Shown here piece by piece: positions 26,904 through 35,520 of a stretch of 64,000 nt of DNA (positions within the stretch are counted from its first letter, which is position 1; the number at the start of each line of letters is the position of its first letter). The DNA lies in NCBI GenBank assembly GCA_051888795.1, contig JBJFCD010000149.1, forward strand, positions 62,001-126,000, given 5' to 3'. Made by a program: the position numbers and the translations under genes. The stretch comes from MD308 sp051888795 (GTDB taxonomy: Bacteria; Bacillota; Clostridia; Lachnospirales; Lachnospiraceae). The notes beneath the pieces are model-generated. The model saw only the letters and a program-made list of their open reading frames with translations. It was not told the origin of the DNA and did no database searches.

Positions 26904-27908
26904 ATGCAGGAAAAGAGTAGTGTACGGTTATATAAATATGATAATGTTAAGTTTTTTTTGATTATATTGGTCGCTATAGGACACGTTTGCGAACCATTTG
27001 TGGAGAAATCTTTCGTTATGAAAAGTATATTTCTCTATATTTACATTTTTCATATGCCTCTTTTTATATTCATTTCCGGATTATTCCAAAAAAAGTATTC
27101 TGATGGAAGAAAACTTAACGGAAACAGAGTTTTGAGTTTTATTTTATTGGGTTATGTTTGTAAAATAGTAAAATTTCTAATGGAAAGATTTGTATATGGT
27201 CTGGATACTTCATTCCATTTGTTGTCCGAAGATGGAATTCCGTGGTTCATGTTTGTTTTGGCAGCGTGTATGTCTATCATGTATTTATGCAGAAATATAA
27301 GACCAGTATATTTATTGACTATTTCAATTTTAATAGCATGTTTTGTGGGATATGATAAAGAGATCGGGGATTTTTTATGTCTTAGCAGAATCGTTGTATA
27401 TTTCCCGTTTTATGCTATGGGATATTATCTGGAGCCAAAACAGGTGGCAGAGTTTGTGAAGAGCAAATATATTAAAATAGCTTCAGGAGTGGTTTTGGTA
27501 TTTGTATTATATTTATGTACAGTTCATTTAGATGTATTTTATCAAACAAGACACCTGTGGACGGGAAGGAATCATTTTAACCAGTGGGATTTAGAACGTG
27601 GCGGATTTATATTAAGAGCCGGTTGCTATATTTTAACTTCTCTGATCGGAATATCGGTATTGAGTTTGATACCTGATTTGAAAATTCCATTTATCACCGA
27701 AAACGGAAAGCATACGATAAGAGTGTACTTCTGGCACATATTTATAATAAAATTCCTTTACTATTATGGTTTTGAAAACATTTTATTTGAGACAGGAGCA
27801 GTGGGTAAAACAGTTCTTTTAATCATACCTGTTTTATTGTGCTTTTTGTTGTCAACACGCCTTTTTGCATTTCCTGCAGATTATATTCTGGAGAAATTAT
27901 ATAAATAG
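26904..27908 (+). CDS. Acyltransferase-3-like membrane O-acetyltransferase
   Basis: Integral membrane protein with about ten hydrophobic segments. It begins with YDNVKFFLIILVAIGH, the N-terminal helix and His typical of acyltransferase-3 enzymes, close to the fucose/glycan 4-O-acetylase branch (COG3594-like). Such enzymes move acyl groups across the membrane onto surface sugars. It starts three bases after the cytidylyltransferase stop, so it belongs to the same transcript. Substrate unknown. Confidence 0.8.
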   Translation: MQEKSSVRLYKYDNVKFFLIILVAIGHVCEPFVEKSFVMKSIFLYIYIFHMPLFIFISGLFQKKYSDGRKLNGNRVLSFILLGYVCKIVKFLMERFVYGLDTSFHLLSEDGIPWFMFVLAACMSIMYLCRNIRPVYLLTISILIACFVGYDKEIGDFLCLSRIVVYFPFYAMGYYLEPKQVAEFVKSKYIKIASGVVLVFVLYLCTVHLDVFYQTRHLWTGRNHFNQWDLERGGFILRAGCYILTSLIGISVLSLIPDLKIPFITENGKHTIRVYFWHIFIIKFLYYYGFENILFETGAVGKTVLLIIPVLLCFLLSTRLFAFPADYILEKLYK

Positions 27909-27939
27909 ATTTTATATGTAAGGCTATTTGGAGAAAGTA

Positions 27940-28968
27940 ATGAAAGAAAAACTACAGAATATTACATGGAATATTTTTAGCAAATATAAAGCAGAATTAT
28001 ATGGAATTACGATTCTGTGGATTATGATTTTTCATAGCTATTTAAATGGAATTGATTTTTATACCGGAGAAAATAAAATATTTAAAGCCTTGGATTTAAT
28101 TATTGAAAACGGGAACATTGGAACAGATATGTTCCTGTTTTTGTCCGGTATATTTTGCTATTATTCGTTGATAAAAAACGATAATTATTTTGAATATACA
28201 AAACGAAAGATTGCAAAATTGTTACCTACGGTTTTGTTAATAACAGGTATATATTGGCTTTTGGATCTTGTTCATACTAGAGATGTGTGGAAATTTCTTC
28301 TGAGAGTGACATTGTGTGATTTTTGGGTGACCGGAGATCAGCAAATATGGTTTGTCTCCTTAATTATGCTATGTTATTTGTTTTATCCTTTTATTTTTTG
28401 GATCGTATATAAAGCTGAAAAGTATGAAAAAACAAAAGCAGTGATTCTTTTTCTTCTGGTTTTGATTTTTCCGTTTGCAATAATGAATAAAGCACCGGAA
28501 ATGTATTCCAAAATTGAAATTGCAATTACCAGAATCCCTGTTTTTGTCCTGGGAAGTTTGGTTGGGAAATTTTGTTATGATAAAAAGAAGATTAATTCAT
28601 GTATATTCCCTATATGCATTGTAGGTGTGATTTCCAGCATTTATTTTTTTCATACTGATCCATGGAAAGGTATATACGGACGTTATTTTTATATGTGCGG
28701 TATTTTGTGGCTGTTTTTCTTTGGCATAGTTTTGTATTTACTTGACTGCAGATGGTTAAATAATTTTTTTAGTTTCTTTGGGAAGATTTCTTTAGAACTA
28801 TATATTTCCCATATCCTGATCAGACGAATATATGTTGGGTCAAATTATTATCGAAAAGGATGTAAAAGGGATTATCTTCTGATACTTTTTATTTCGGTTT
28901 GTTTTGCTTTACTTGTCAGCCGAATCCAAAAAGCATGTTTCGATAAACGAAAAAGTATAGCAAAATGA
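27940..28968 (+). CDS. Second acyltransferase-3-like membrane protein
   Basis: A 342-aa polytopic protein with an acyltransferase-3 pattern: YGITILWIMIFHSY near the N-terminus, NIGTDMFLFLSGIFCYYS, and about ten helices. The ATG at 27940 is preceded by TTGGAGAAAG; a TTG at 27928 would place the start inside that ribosome binding site. It is clearly different from its upstream neighbour, so the pair is not a recent duplication. Probably decorates the same surface polymer. Confidence 0.78.
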   Translation: MKEKLQNITWNIFSKYKAELYGITILWIMIFHSYLNGIDFYTGENKIFKALDLIIENGNIGTDMFLFLSGIFCYYSLIKNDNYFEYTKRKIAKLLPTVLLITGIYWLLDLVHTRDVWKFLLRVTLCDFWVTGDQQIWFVSLIMLCYLFYPFIFWIVYKAEKYEKTKAVILFLLVLIFPFAIMNKAPEMYSKIEIAITRIPVFVLGSLVGKFCYDKKKINSCIFPICIVGVISSIYFFHTDPWKGIYGRYFYMCGILWLFFFGIVLYLLDCRWLNNFFSFFGKISLELYISHILIRRIYVGSNYYRKGCKRDYLLILFISVCFALLVSRIQKACFDKRKSIAK

Positions 28969-29002
28969 AGGATATATTAGTCTATCCGTTTTTCTCATAT
29001 AA

Positions 29003-29011
29003 TGTTATAAT
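29003..29011 (+). promoter_or_regulatory. Extended -10 promoter before rfbB
   Basis: TGTTATAAT fits the extended -10 form TGnTATAAT. No convincing -35 box is present. It would start rfbB transcription about 35 bases before its ATG. Confidence 0.5.
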
Positions 29012-29053
29012 AAACACAGATTACATCTACTACACTTTTAGGAGAAAATAATT

Positions 29054-30106
29054 ATGAAAACATACTTAATTACCGGCGGAGCTGGATTCATCGGCTCAAA
29101 TTTTATACATTATATGCTAGACAAATATGATAATGATATCCGGATCATCAACGTAGATGCTTTGACATATGCGGGAAATCTCGCCAATTTGTCAGACATA
29201 GAAGATCGGGATAATTACTCATTTGTCCATGCCAACATTTGTGACAGAGAAAGGATTAATGAAATTTTCAAAGAGAATGACATTGATTACGTTGTTCATT
29301 TTGCGGCTGAGAGTCATGTGGACAGAAGTATTGAAAGCCCCGAGATTTTTGTACAGACAAATGTTCTTGGTACGTTAGTGATGCTTAATGCAGCAAAAGC
29401 TTCATGGGAATTACCGGATGGGACATTTAAAGCTGGGAAAAAGTTCCTTCATGTGTCTACAGATGAAGTTTATGGCTCTCTCAGTGAGGATGGTGGGTAT
29501 TTCTATGAGACAACTCCATATGCTCCTCACAGTCCATATTCGGCAAGTAAAGCATCATCTGACATGCTTGTAAAATCTTATATGGATACTTATAAATTCC
29601 CGGCTAACATTACAAACTGCAGTAATAATTATGGACCATATCAGTTTCCGGAAAAGTTGATACCACTGATGATACATAATGCATTATCAGGGAAATCTCT
29701 TCCGGTATATGGAGACGGAAAGAATGTAAGAGACTGGCTTTATGTTATGGATCATGCAAAAGCAATTGACATGGTCATAGAAAAAGGACGGCTTTTTGAG
29801 ACCTATAACGTTGGTGGTCATAATGAAAAGCAGAATATTGATATTGTTCACATCATTCTTAATACATTGCAGGAAATGCTTCCTGACAGCGATGAACGCA
29901 AAAAACATATTAATGAGAAACTGATTACTTATGTACAGGACCGAAAAGGTCACGACAGGCGATATGCGATTGCTCCGGACAAGATAAAAGCAGAAATTGG
30001 CTGGTATCCGGAAACAATGTTCGAAGAAGGTATTAAGAAAACAATTGCATGGTATCTTGAAAATACAAAATGGACACAGGACTTAATTGAGAGGGAGAAT
30101 CTTTAA
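29054..30106 (+). CDS. rfbB: dTDP-glucose 4,6-dehydratase
   Basis: Second step of dTDP-rhamnose synthesis, giving dTDP-4-keto-6-deoxyglucose. TGGAGFIGSNF binds NAD; HFAAESHVDRS, STDEVYGS (the Thr-Asp-Glu triad) and YSASKASSD (Tyr and Lys) are all intact. The length of 350 aa is normal. AGGAGAAAATAATT precedes the ATG. The next gene is rfbA; rfbC is not present in the window and an rfbD-like gene is 15 kb away. Confidence 0.94.
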   Translation: MKTYLITGGAGFIGSNFIHYMLDKYDNDIRIINVDALTYAGNLANLSDIEDRDNYSFVHANICDRERINEIFKENDIDYVVHFAAESHVDRSIESPEIFVQTNVLGTLVMLNAAKASWELPDGTFKAGKKFLHVSTDEVYGSLSEDGGYFYETTPYAPHSPYSASKASSDMLVKSYMDTYKFPANITNCSNNYGPYQFPEKLIPLMIHNALSGKSLPVYGDGKNVRDWLYVMDHAKAIDMVIEKGRLFETYNVGGHNEKQNIDIVHIILNTLQEMLPDSDERKKHINEKLITYVQDRKGHDRRYAIAPDKIKAEIGWYPETMFEEGIKKTIAWYLENTKWTQDLIERENL

Positions 30107-30107
30107 A

Positions 30108-30977
30108 ATGAAAGGAATTATTTTAGCAGGTGGTTCAGGAACAAGATTATATCCGTTAACAACAGCAATTTCCAAACAGATTATGCCGGTGTATGATAAA
30201 CCAATGATTTATTATCCTCTTTCAACTCTGATGCTTGCCGGAATCAGGGATATACTGATTATTTCCACTCCAAGAGATGTTCTGGTTTTTGAGGAACTCT
30301 TGGGTGATGGAAGTCAGATAGGACTGGATATTCAATATGCGGTGCAGAAAGAACCAAAAGGGCTTGCAGAGGCGTTTATCATTGGAGAAGAGTTTATCGG
30401 AAATGACAAAGTGGCATTGGTTCTCGGAGATAATATTTTTTATGGTCTTGGTTTTTCGACGATTTTGAAAAAAGTAGTAGAAGAACTGAAGGGTGCGACG
30501 ATTTTCGGATACTATGTTAAAGATCCCAGAGCATACGGAGTGGTAGAGTTTGATGAAAATAAAAATGCAATCTCCATTGAAGAGAAAGCCGAAAATCCAA
30601 AATCAAATTATGCTGTTCCAGGGCTTTATTTCTATGATAATGATGTAATTGAAATTGCGAAAAATGTAAAACCTTCTAAACGGGGAGAAGTTGAAATTAC
30701 AAGTGTCAATAATGAATATCTTCGTCGTGGGAAACTGAAAGTGCAGATTTTTGGACGAGGCTTTACCTGGCTTGATACCGGAAATCCTGACGCTCTTATG
30801 GAAGCTGCTAACTTTGTTGCAACGATTCAGAAAAGACAGGGACTCAGTGTTTCATGTATTGAAGAAATTGCATATAAAAAAGGGTTTATTGATAGGGAAC
30901 AACTTGAAAAACTGGGACATCAGTTAGAAAAAACTTCTTATGGACAGTATCTGTTGGATATTGCTAATGGACTTTAA
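30108..30977 (+). CDS. rfbA: Glucose-1-phosphate thymidylyltransferase
   Basis: First step of dTDP-sugar synthesis. MKGIILAGGSGTRLYPLT is the nucleotide-binding N-terminus, followed by KQIMPVYDKPMIYYPL, LVLGDNIFYG, and the C-terminal TWLDTGNPDALMEA. The length of 289 aa is normal. Start at ATG 30108 after GAGGGAGAA. It follows rfbB by one base, so the two are one operon; in the family this enzyme is often inhibited by dTDP-rhamnose. Confidence 0.94.
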   Translation: MKGIILAGGSGTRLYPLTTAISKQIMPVYDKPMIYYPLSTLMLAGIRDILIISTPRDVLVFEELLGDGSQIGLDIQYAVQKEPKGLAEAFIIGEEFIGNDKVALVLGDNIFYGLGFSTILKKVVEELKGATIFGYYVKDPRAYGVVEFDENKNAISIEEKAENPKSNYAVPGLYFYDNDVIEIAKNVKPSKRGEVEITSVNNEYLRRGKLKVQIFGRGFTWLDTGNPDALMEAANFVATIQKRQGLSVSCIEEIAYKKGFIDREQLEKLGHQLEKTSYGQYLLDIANGL

Positions 30978-31012
30978 ATATGAAAATTTCTTGTAAAAAA
31001 TTTTATATAACC

Positions 31013-31041
31013 TTGCATTTTCAGAATTAGTATGCTATTAT
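31013..31041 (+). promoter_or_regulatory. Promoter of the rplU operon
   Basis: TTGCAT (31013-31018), 17-base spacer, TATTAT (31036-31041). It drives the L21-Prp-L27 operon through a leader of about 85 bases. Confidence 0.65.
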
Positions 31042-31048
31042 ATACCAG

Positions 31049-31128
31049 TATGCCGCACAACGAGGTTTATAAGTGCTGTCATGTTATATGACAGTCACCG
31101 TAATTGGCGAGTAATGATAATAGGAGGT
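31049..31128 (+). promoter_or_regulatory. Ribosomal protein L21 leader RNA (candidate)
   Basis: The region between promoter and rplU includes the G+C-rich segment CCGCACAACGAGG, the hairpin CTGTCAT (31076-31082) / ATGACAG (31088-31094), then CACCGTAATTGG and AGGAGGTG. Position and layout fit the L21 leader described in Bacillota, an autoregulatory structure upstream of rplU. I recognise the pattern by eye only; a covariance search with the Rfam L21 leader model would settle it. Confidence 0.55.
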
Positions 31129-31133
31129 GCCAT

Positions 31134-31442
31134 ATGTACGCAATTATAGCAACAGGTGGTAAACAGTACAAAGTAGCCGAAGGCGATATCATTAAAGTAG
31201 AAAAGCTTGGTGTAGAAGCCGGAGAGACTTATACATTTGACCAGGTACTTGCAGTAAGTGACAACGGATTAAAAGTTGGTGATCCGACAGTTGCAGGTGC
31301 AACAGTTGAAGCTTCTGTAGTTGAGAACGGTAAAGCAAGAAAAGTTATCGTTTACAAGTACAAAAGAAAAACAGGATACCACAAAAAGAATGGTCACAGA
31401 CAGCAGTACACAGCAGTTAAGATTGAAAAGATCAATGCTTAA
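31134..31442 (+). CDS. rplU: 50S ribosomal protein L21
   Basis: Large-subunit protein that binds 23S rRNA. MYAIIATGGKQYKVAEGD opens the protein and KRKTGYHKKNGHRQQYT closes it, both family signatures. The start is ATG 31134 after AGGAGGTGCC; the frame is open upstream but only through the leader. 102 aa, normal. Head of the L21-Prp-L27 operon. Confidence 0.96.
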   Translation: MYAIIATGGKQYKVAEGDIIKVEKLGVEAGETYTFDQVLAVSDNGLKVGDPTVAGATVEASVVENGKARKVIVYKYKRKTGYHKKNGHRQQYTAVKIEKINA

Positions 31443-31457
31443 TTTGGAGTTTCATCT

Positions 31458-31790
31458 ATGATCCATGTAACCATTTATCAAAATAACAAAAGAGAATATA
31501 CCGGTTTCAAAACATACGGACATGCCGGATTCAGTGATGAAGGACAGGATATCGTGTGTGCTGCGGCATCTATATTGATTATCAATACGATGAATGCAAT
31601 TGAGAAATTTACGGAAGATAATGCTTCGATGGTGTCTGATGACACTGACGGAGTGATTGAGTATTCTATTAAAGGAAAGCCTTCTGATGATGCAGAGCTT
31701 TTATTAAAAACAATGGTTCTTGGACTGGAAGAGATGTCTGATGATGAGAACTATGCAGAATATATTGATTTAACATTCGAGGAGGTGTAA
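31458..31790 (+). CDS. prp: Ribosomal-processing cysteine protease Prp
   Basis: Cleaves the N-terminal extension of L27 in Bacillota before it enters the ribosome. The catalytic pair is visible: His in YGHAGFSDEGQ and Cys in DIVCAAAS. It lies between rplU and rpmA, the standard position, and the adjacent L27 carries the matching cleavage site. 110 aa. Confidence 0.93.
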   Translation: MIHVTIYQNNKREYTGFKTYGHAGFSDEGQDIVCAAASILIINTMNAIEKFTEDNASMVSDDTDGVIEYSIKGKPSDDAELLLKTMVLGLEEMSDDENYAEYIDLTFEEV

Positions 31791-31795
31791 CAACC

Positions 31796-32077
31796 ATGAT
31801 GAAATTAAACCTTCAGTTTTTCGCTCATAAAAAAGGTGTAGGTTCTACAAAGAACGGTCGTGACTCTGAGTCAAAGAGACTTGGTGCAAAAAGAGCAGAC
31901 GGACAGTTTGTAAAAGCTGGCAACATCCTTTACAGACAGCGTGGAACAAAGATTCACCCAGGTGTTAATGTTGGCCGTGGTGGTGATGATACATTGTTCG
32001 CACTTGTTGACGGTGTTGTAAGATTTGAAAGAAAAGGAAGAGATAAGAAACAGGTTTCTATCTATCCGGTAGCTTAA
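31796..32077 (+). CDS. rpmA: 50S ribosomal protein L27 with cleavable N-terminal extension
   Basis: L27 reaches toward the peptidyl-transferase centre. This one begins MMKLNLQFFAHKKGVGSTKN: the LNLQFF extension ahead of AHKKGVG is the known Prp substrate, cut after the Phe-Phe pair. GAGGAGGTG precedes the ATG. The basic core (GAKRADGQFVKAGNILYRQRG) is typical. Followed by a strong terminator. Confidence 0.96.
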   Translation: MMKLNLQFFAHKKGVGSTKNGRDSESKRLGAKRADGQFVKAGNILYRQRGTKIHPGVNVGRGGDDTLFALVDGVVRFERKGRDKKQVSIYPVA

Positions 32078-32100
32078 TTCTTTGAATTGATTGAGCAGAT

Positions 32101-32150
32101 AAGAGTGTTGCTTGATAACTGTTTGCAGTTATATGGTGACACTCTTTTTT
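32101..32150 (+). terminator. Intrinsic terminator after rpmA
   Basis: AAGAGTGT (32101-32108) pairs with ACACTCTT, with an inner stem ATAACTG/CAGTTAT closing a four-base loop, and a run of six T. It ends the rplU-prp-rpmA transcript. Confidence 0.8.
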
Positions 32151-32218
32151 AAAAGAATCATGTAAACTCTGCGGATTATTATGTATCCGCTTTGAATAAG
32201 AAAGAAAGAGGATTTTAT

Positions 32219-33502
32219 ATGTTTGCAGATAGAGCAAAGATATTTATCAGATCAGGCAAAGGCGGAGACGGACATGTAAGCTTCCGACGTGAATTATATG
32301 TACCGAATGGCGGTCCCGATGGCGGAGACGGTGGAAGAGGCGGAGATGTTATCTTTGAAGTTGATGAGGGCTTAAATACACTCCAGGATTACCGTCACAG
32401 AAAGAAGTTCGCTGCAAAGGATGGTGAGCCGGGCGGTAAACGTAAATGCCACGGTAAAGATGCATCTGACATTGTGCTGAAAGTGCCAGAGGGGACAGTA
32501 ATCAAAGAGGCAGAGTCTGATAAAGTTATCGCAGATATGTCCGGAGAAAACCGCAGACAAGTTGTTTTAAAAGGCGGTAAAGGTGGGCTGGGTAATCAGC
32601 ATTTTGCAACTGCTACGATGCAGATTCCGAAATATGCTCAGCCAGGGCAGCCGGCACAGGAACTTTGGGTAAAGCTTGAACTTAAAGTTATAGCAGATGT
32701 GGGATTGATTGGGTTTCCAAATGTTGGGAAATCAACTCTCCTCTCAAGAGTGACGAATGCGCAGCCTAAAATTGCAAATTATCATTTTACAACTTTAAAT
32801 CCGAATCTTGGAGTAGTAGATCTTGAAGGTGCAAAGGGATTTGTAATTGCAGATATTCCAGGTTTGATTGAAGGTGCTTCAGAAGGAGTTGGCCTTGGAC
32901 ATGAATTTCTACGTCATATTGAGCGCACAAAAATGATGATCCATGTTGTTGATGCAGCAGGAAGTGAAGGTCGTGATCCGATTGATGATATTTATAAGAT
33001 AAATACTGAACTTCAGGCATATAATCCTGAAATTGCATCACGACCACAGGTGATTGCAGCCAATAAAACGGATCTGATCTATTCAGAAGATGACGATCCT
33101 GTTGAAAAATTAAGACAGGAATTTGAACCAAAAGGAATAAAAGTCTTTCCAATCTCCGGAGCAACAGGACAGGGAATGAAAGAACTTCTCTACTATGTCT
33201 CTGACCAACTTGGAAAACTAGACAGTAAACCAATTATTTTTGAACAGGAATATTTTCCGGAAAATGAACTTATTTATCTGGATCTTCCATATACGGTGGA
33301 AAAAGAAGACGATATGTATGTTGTAGAAGGTCCAAAGATTGAAAAAATGCTTGGGTATACAAATCTTGATTCAGAAAAAGGGTTCGCGTTTTTCCAGAAA
33401 TTCTTAAAGGATACAGGTATTTTGGAAGAACTCGAAGAAGCTGGTATCCAGGAAGGTGATACAGTAAAAATGTATGGTCTTCAGTTTGATTACTATAAAT
33501 AA
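32219..33502 (+). CDS. obg: GTPase Obg
   Basis: Ribosome-associated GTPase for large-subunit assembly and stress signalling. The glycine-rich Obg fold (1-158, GGPDGGDGGRGGDV), the G domain (GFPNVGKSTLLS, DIPGLIEGA, NKTDL) and a C-terminal OCT domain (about 350-427) are all present. I start it at ATG 32219 (MFADRAKIFIRSGKGG); the frame extends 27 bases upstream without a good ribosome binding site. AAAGAGGA precedes the chosen start. Confidence 0.95.
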   Translation: MFADRAKIFIRSGKGGDGHVSFRRELYVPNGGPDGGDGGRGGDVIFEVDEGLNTLQDYRHRKKFAAKDGEPGGKRKCHGKDASDIVLKVPEGTVIKEAESDKVIADMSGENRRQVVLKGGKGGLGNQHFATATMQIPKYAQPGQPAQELWVKLELKVIADVGLIGFPNVGKSTLLSRVTNAQPKIANYHFTTLNPNLGVVDLEGAKGFVIADIPGLIEGASEGVGLGHEFLRHIERTKMMIHVVDAAGSEGRDPIDDIYKINTELQAYNPEIASRPQVIAANKTDLIYSEDDDPVEKLRQEFEPKGIKVFPISGATGQGMKELLYYVSDQLGKLDSKPIIFEQEYFPENELIYLDLPYTVEKEDDMYVVEGPKIEKMLGYTNLDSEKGFAFFQKFLKDTGILEELEEAGIQEGDTVKMYGLQFDYYK

Positions 33503-33548
33503 TAGTTTATGATTTTTAAAATGTATTAATATAACAGGAGTCTATGAT

Positions 33549-33839
33549 ATGACAACAAAACAGAGAGCATATTTAAAAAGCCTTGCGATGACAATGGATC
33601 CGATTTTTCAATTAGGGAAGAGCAGCATGACGCCGGAGTTCACAAAAGCAATAGATGAAGCTCTGGCTGCAAGAGAATTAATAAAGATCAGTGTACTAAA
33701 AAACTGTGCAGACGATCCAAAAGAACTTGCAGTGATTTTGGCTGAACGTACGCATTCTCAGGTAGTACAGGTAATCGGAAAAAAAATTGTCCTTTATCGC
33801 GAAGGAAAAGACAAGAATAAAAAGATTCAGCTTCCATAG
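33549..33839 (+). CDS. yhbY: YhbY-family CRM-domain RNA-binding protein
   Basis: 96-aa CRM-domain protein associated with pre-50S ribosomes. The start TTKQRAYLKSLAMTMDPIFQLGKSS and the loop E(L)IKISVLKN are typical, and ERTHSQVVQVIGKKIVLYR closes the fold. It sits between obg and nadD, as in many Bacillota. AACAGGAGT precedes the ATG. Confidence 0.9.
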   Translation: MTTKQRAYLKSLAMTMDPIFQLGKSSMTPEFTKAIDEALAARELIKISVLKNCADDPKELAVILAERTHSQVVQVIGKKIVLYREGKDKNKKIQLP

Positions 33840-33876
33840 TATTTGTTTATGAAAGCTTTCTCGCAGGAGATATACT

Positions 33877-34494
33877 ATGAAAATAGGAATTATGGGAGGA
33901 ACATTTGACCCAATCCATAATGGACATCTAATGATTGCAAAAACAGCATATTCTCAGTTTCATTTAGATGAAATATGGTTTTTGCCAAATGGAAATCCGC
34001 CCCACAAATCACAGTCTGATATTGGATCCGATGTAGAAAATAGAGTAGAAATGGTAGAGATGGCCATTGAGGGATGTAATAATTTCCGACTTGAATTATA
34101 TGAAGCAGAAAAAAAATCTGTATCCTTTTCATTTGAAACAATGGAACACTTTGCAAAATCTTATCCGGAACATGAATTTTTCTTTATTATAGGAGCAGAT
34201 TCACTTTTTTCAATCGAAAAATGGGTACATCCGGAAAGGCTTTTTTTAACATGCACAATATTAGCTGCGTATAGAGATGAAATTGACACAAAAGAAGAGA
34301 TGTATGCACAGATTAACTATCTTCAAAACAAATATAATGCGAAAATTAAGCTTTTGGTTTCGCCTCTTATAAAAATCTCTTCTTCTGAAATTCGTATGTA
34401 CTGCATGAACAGAAAGGATATCAGCGGGCTTGTCCCGGAAAATGTAAGGGAATACATCAGAAAAGAGGGATTATATGAATCCAAAGATCAGTAA
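33877..34494 (+). CDS. nadD: Nicotinate-nucleotide adenylyltransferase
   Basis: Makes nicotinate adenine dinucleotide for NAD. GGTFDPIHNGHL holds the (H/T)xGH nucleotidyltransferase motif, and ISSSEIR is the C-terminal ISxTxIR motif. 205 aa, normal. The last 20 bases overlap yqeK. Confidence 0.94.
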   Translation: MKIGIMGGTFDPIHNGHLMIAKTAYSQFHLDEIWFLPNGNPPHKSQSDIGSDVENRVEMVEMAIEGCNNFRLELYEAEKKSVSFSFETMEHFAKSYPEHEFFFIIGADSLFSIEKWVHPERLFLTCTILAAYRDEIDTKEEMYAQINYLQNKYNAKIKLLVSPLIKISSSEIRMYCMNRKDISGLVPENVREYIRKEGLYESKDQ

Positions 34495-35053
34495 AATATC
34501 AAAAAAGCTTCAGAAGGAATTGGATGCAGAACGTTATCAGCATACACTGGGAGTCATGTACACTGCAGCATCTCTTGCAATGTGCCATGGTGAAAATATT
34601 GAAAGTGCTTTACTCGCAGGTCTGCTACATGATTGTGCAAAATGTATCCCTGGTCATGAAAAAATAAAGCTATGCAAAAAGTATAAACTGGAAATTTCAC
34701 CAGTAGAGGAAAAGAATCCAAGTCTTTTGCATGCAAAACTCGGTGCATATCTGGCAGAAAAGAAATATGATATTACAAATCAGGATATTTTAAATGCAAT
34801 TAACAGTCATACTACAGGGAGACCTGGAATGACATTGCTGGAAAAGATCATATATATTGCTGATTATATGGAACCTGGCCGAGCAGAACTTCCCAATATG
34901 GCAGACGTACGAAAAATGGCATTTGAAAATATTGATGATTGTTTATTCAGAATACTTAAAGATTCTCTTGTATATTTAAAAAGCCGTGATTTACCAATTG
35001 ATATCATGACTGAAAAAACCTATAATTATTACAAGCAGGAACTGGGAAAGTAG
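34475..35053 (+). CDS. yqeK: YqeK-family HD-domain hydrolase
   Basis: HD-domain phosphohydrolase; YqeK members cleave diadenosine tetraphosphate symmetrically. HTLGVMYTAASLA and LLHDCAKC give the H...HD metal motif; GMTLLEKIIYIADYMEPGR is the distal Asp-containing helix. It overlaps nadD by 20 bases, so translation is coupled. 192 aa. Confidence 0.9.
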   Translation: MNPKISKISKKLQKELDAERYQHTLGVMYTAASLAMCHGENIESALLAGLLHDCAKCIPGHEKIKLCKKYKLEISPVEEKNPSLLHAKLGAYLAEKKYDITNQDILNAINSHTTGRPGMTLLEKIIYIADYMEPGRAELPNMADVRKMAFENIDDCLFRILKDSLVYLKSRDLPIDIMTEKTYNYYKQELGK

Positions 35054-35083
35054 ATTATACACATTAAAAGCAGGAGGATATGA

Positions 35084-35428
35084 ATGAATCAGGCAATAGA
35101 TATGGTGCAGATTATTTATGATGCACTTGCAGATAAAAAAGGAGAAGACATCAAAGTAATTGATATATCTGAAATATCGGTTATATCTGATTATTTTATT
35201 ATTGTAAACGGTAATAGTGACAGTCAGGTAAATGCTCTTGTAGAAAATGTCACTGAAAAGATGCACAGAGCAGGCTATTCTTTAAAGCAGCAGGAGGGCG
35301 GTAGAAGCGGTTCCTGGGTGCTGTTAGATTACGGAGATGTCATTGTTCATATATTTGATAAGGAAAACAGATCTTTTTACAATCTTGAACGTATATGGAA
35401 TGATGGAAAAATAATTGAGATGAAATAA
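35084..35428 (+). CDS. rsfS: Ribosomal silencing factor RsfS
   Basis: Binds L14 and keeps the subunits apart in starvation. IDISEISVISDYFIIVNGNSDSQVNALVENV and the aromatic/acidic motif GSWVLLDYGDVIVHIFD are family hallmarks. 114 aa. AGGAGGATATGA precedes the ATG. Last gene of the block; a bidirectional terminator separates it from lexA. Confidence 0.94.
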   Translation: MNQAIDMVQIIYDALADKKGEDIKVIDISEISVISDYFIIVNGNSDSQVNALVENVTEKMHRAGYSLKQQEGGRSGSWVLLDYGDVIVHIFDKENRSFYNLERIWNDGKIIEMK

Positions 35429-35477
35429 ATCTGAGTCAAATATTTATTGAATAAAAATAAAAAGGTTAATTATTAAG

Positions 35478-35514
35478 CCCCTGTATTTTTACACACAAAA
35501 TACAGGGGTATTTT
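35478..35514 (+). terminator. Bidirectional terminator between rsfS and lexA
   Basis: CCCCTGTATTTT (35478-35489) pairs perfectly with AAAATACAGGGG (35497-35508) around a seven-base loop, followed by TATTTT. It lies between convergent genes and should stop transcription from both sides. Confidence 0.85.
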
Positions 35515-35520
35515 ATCTGA

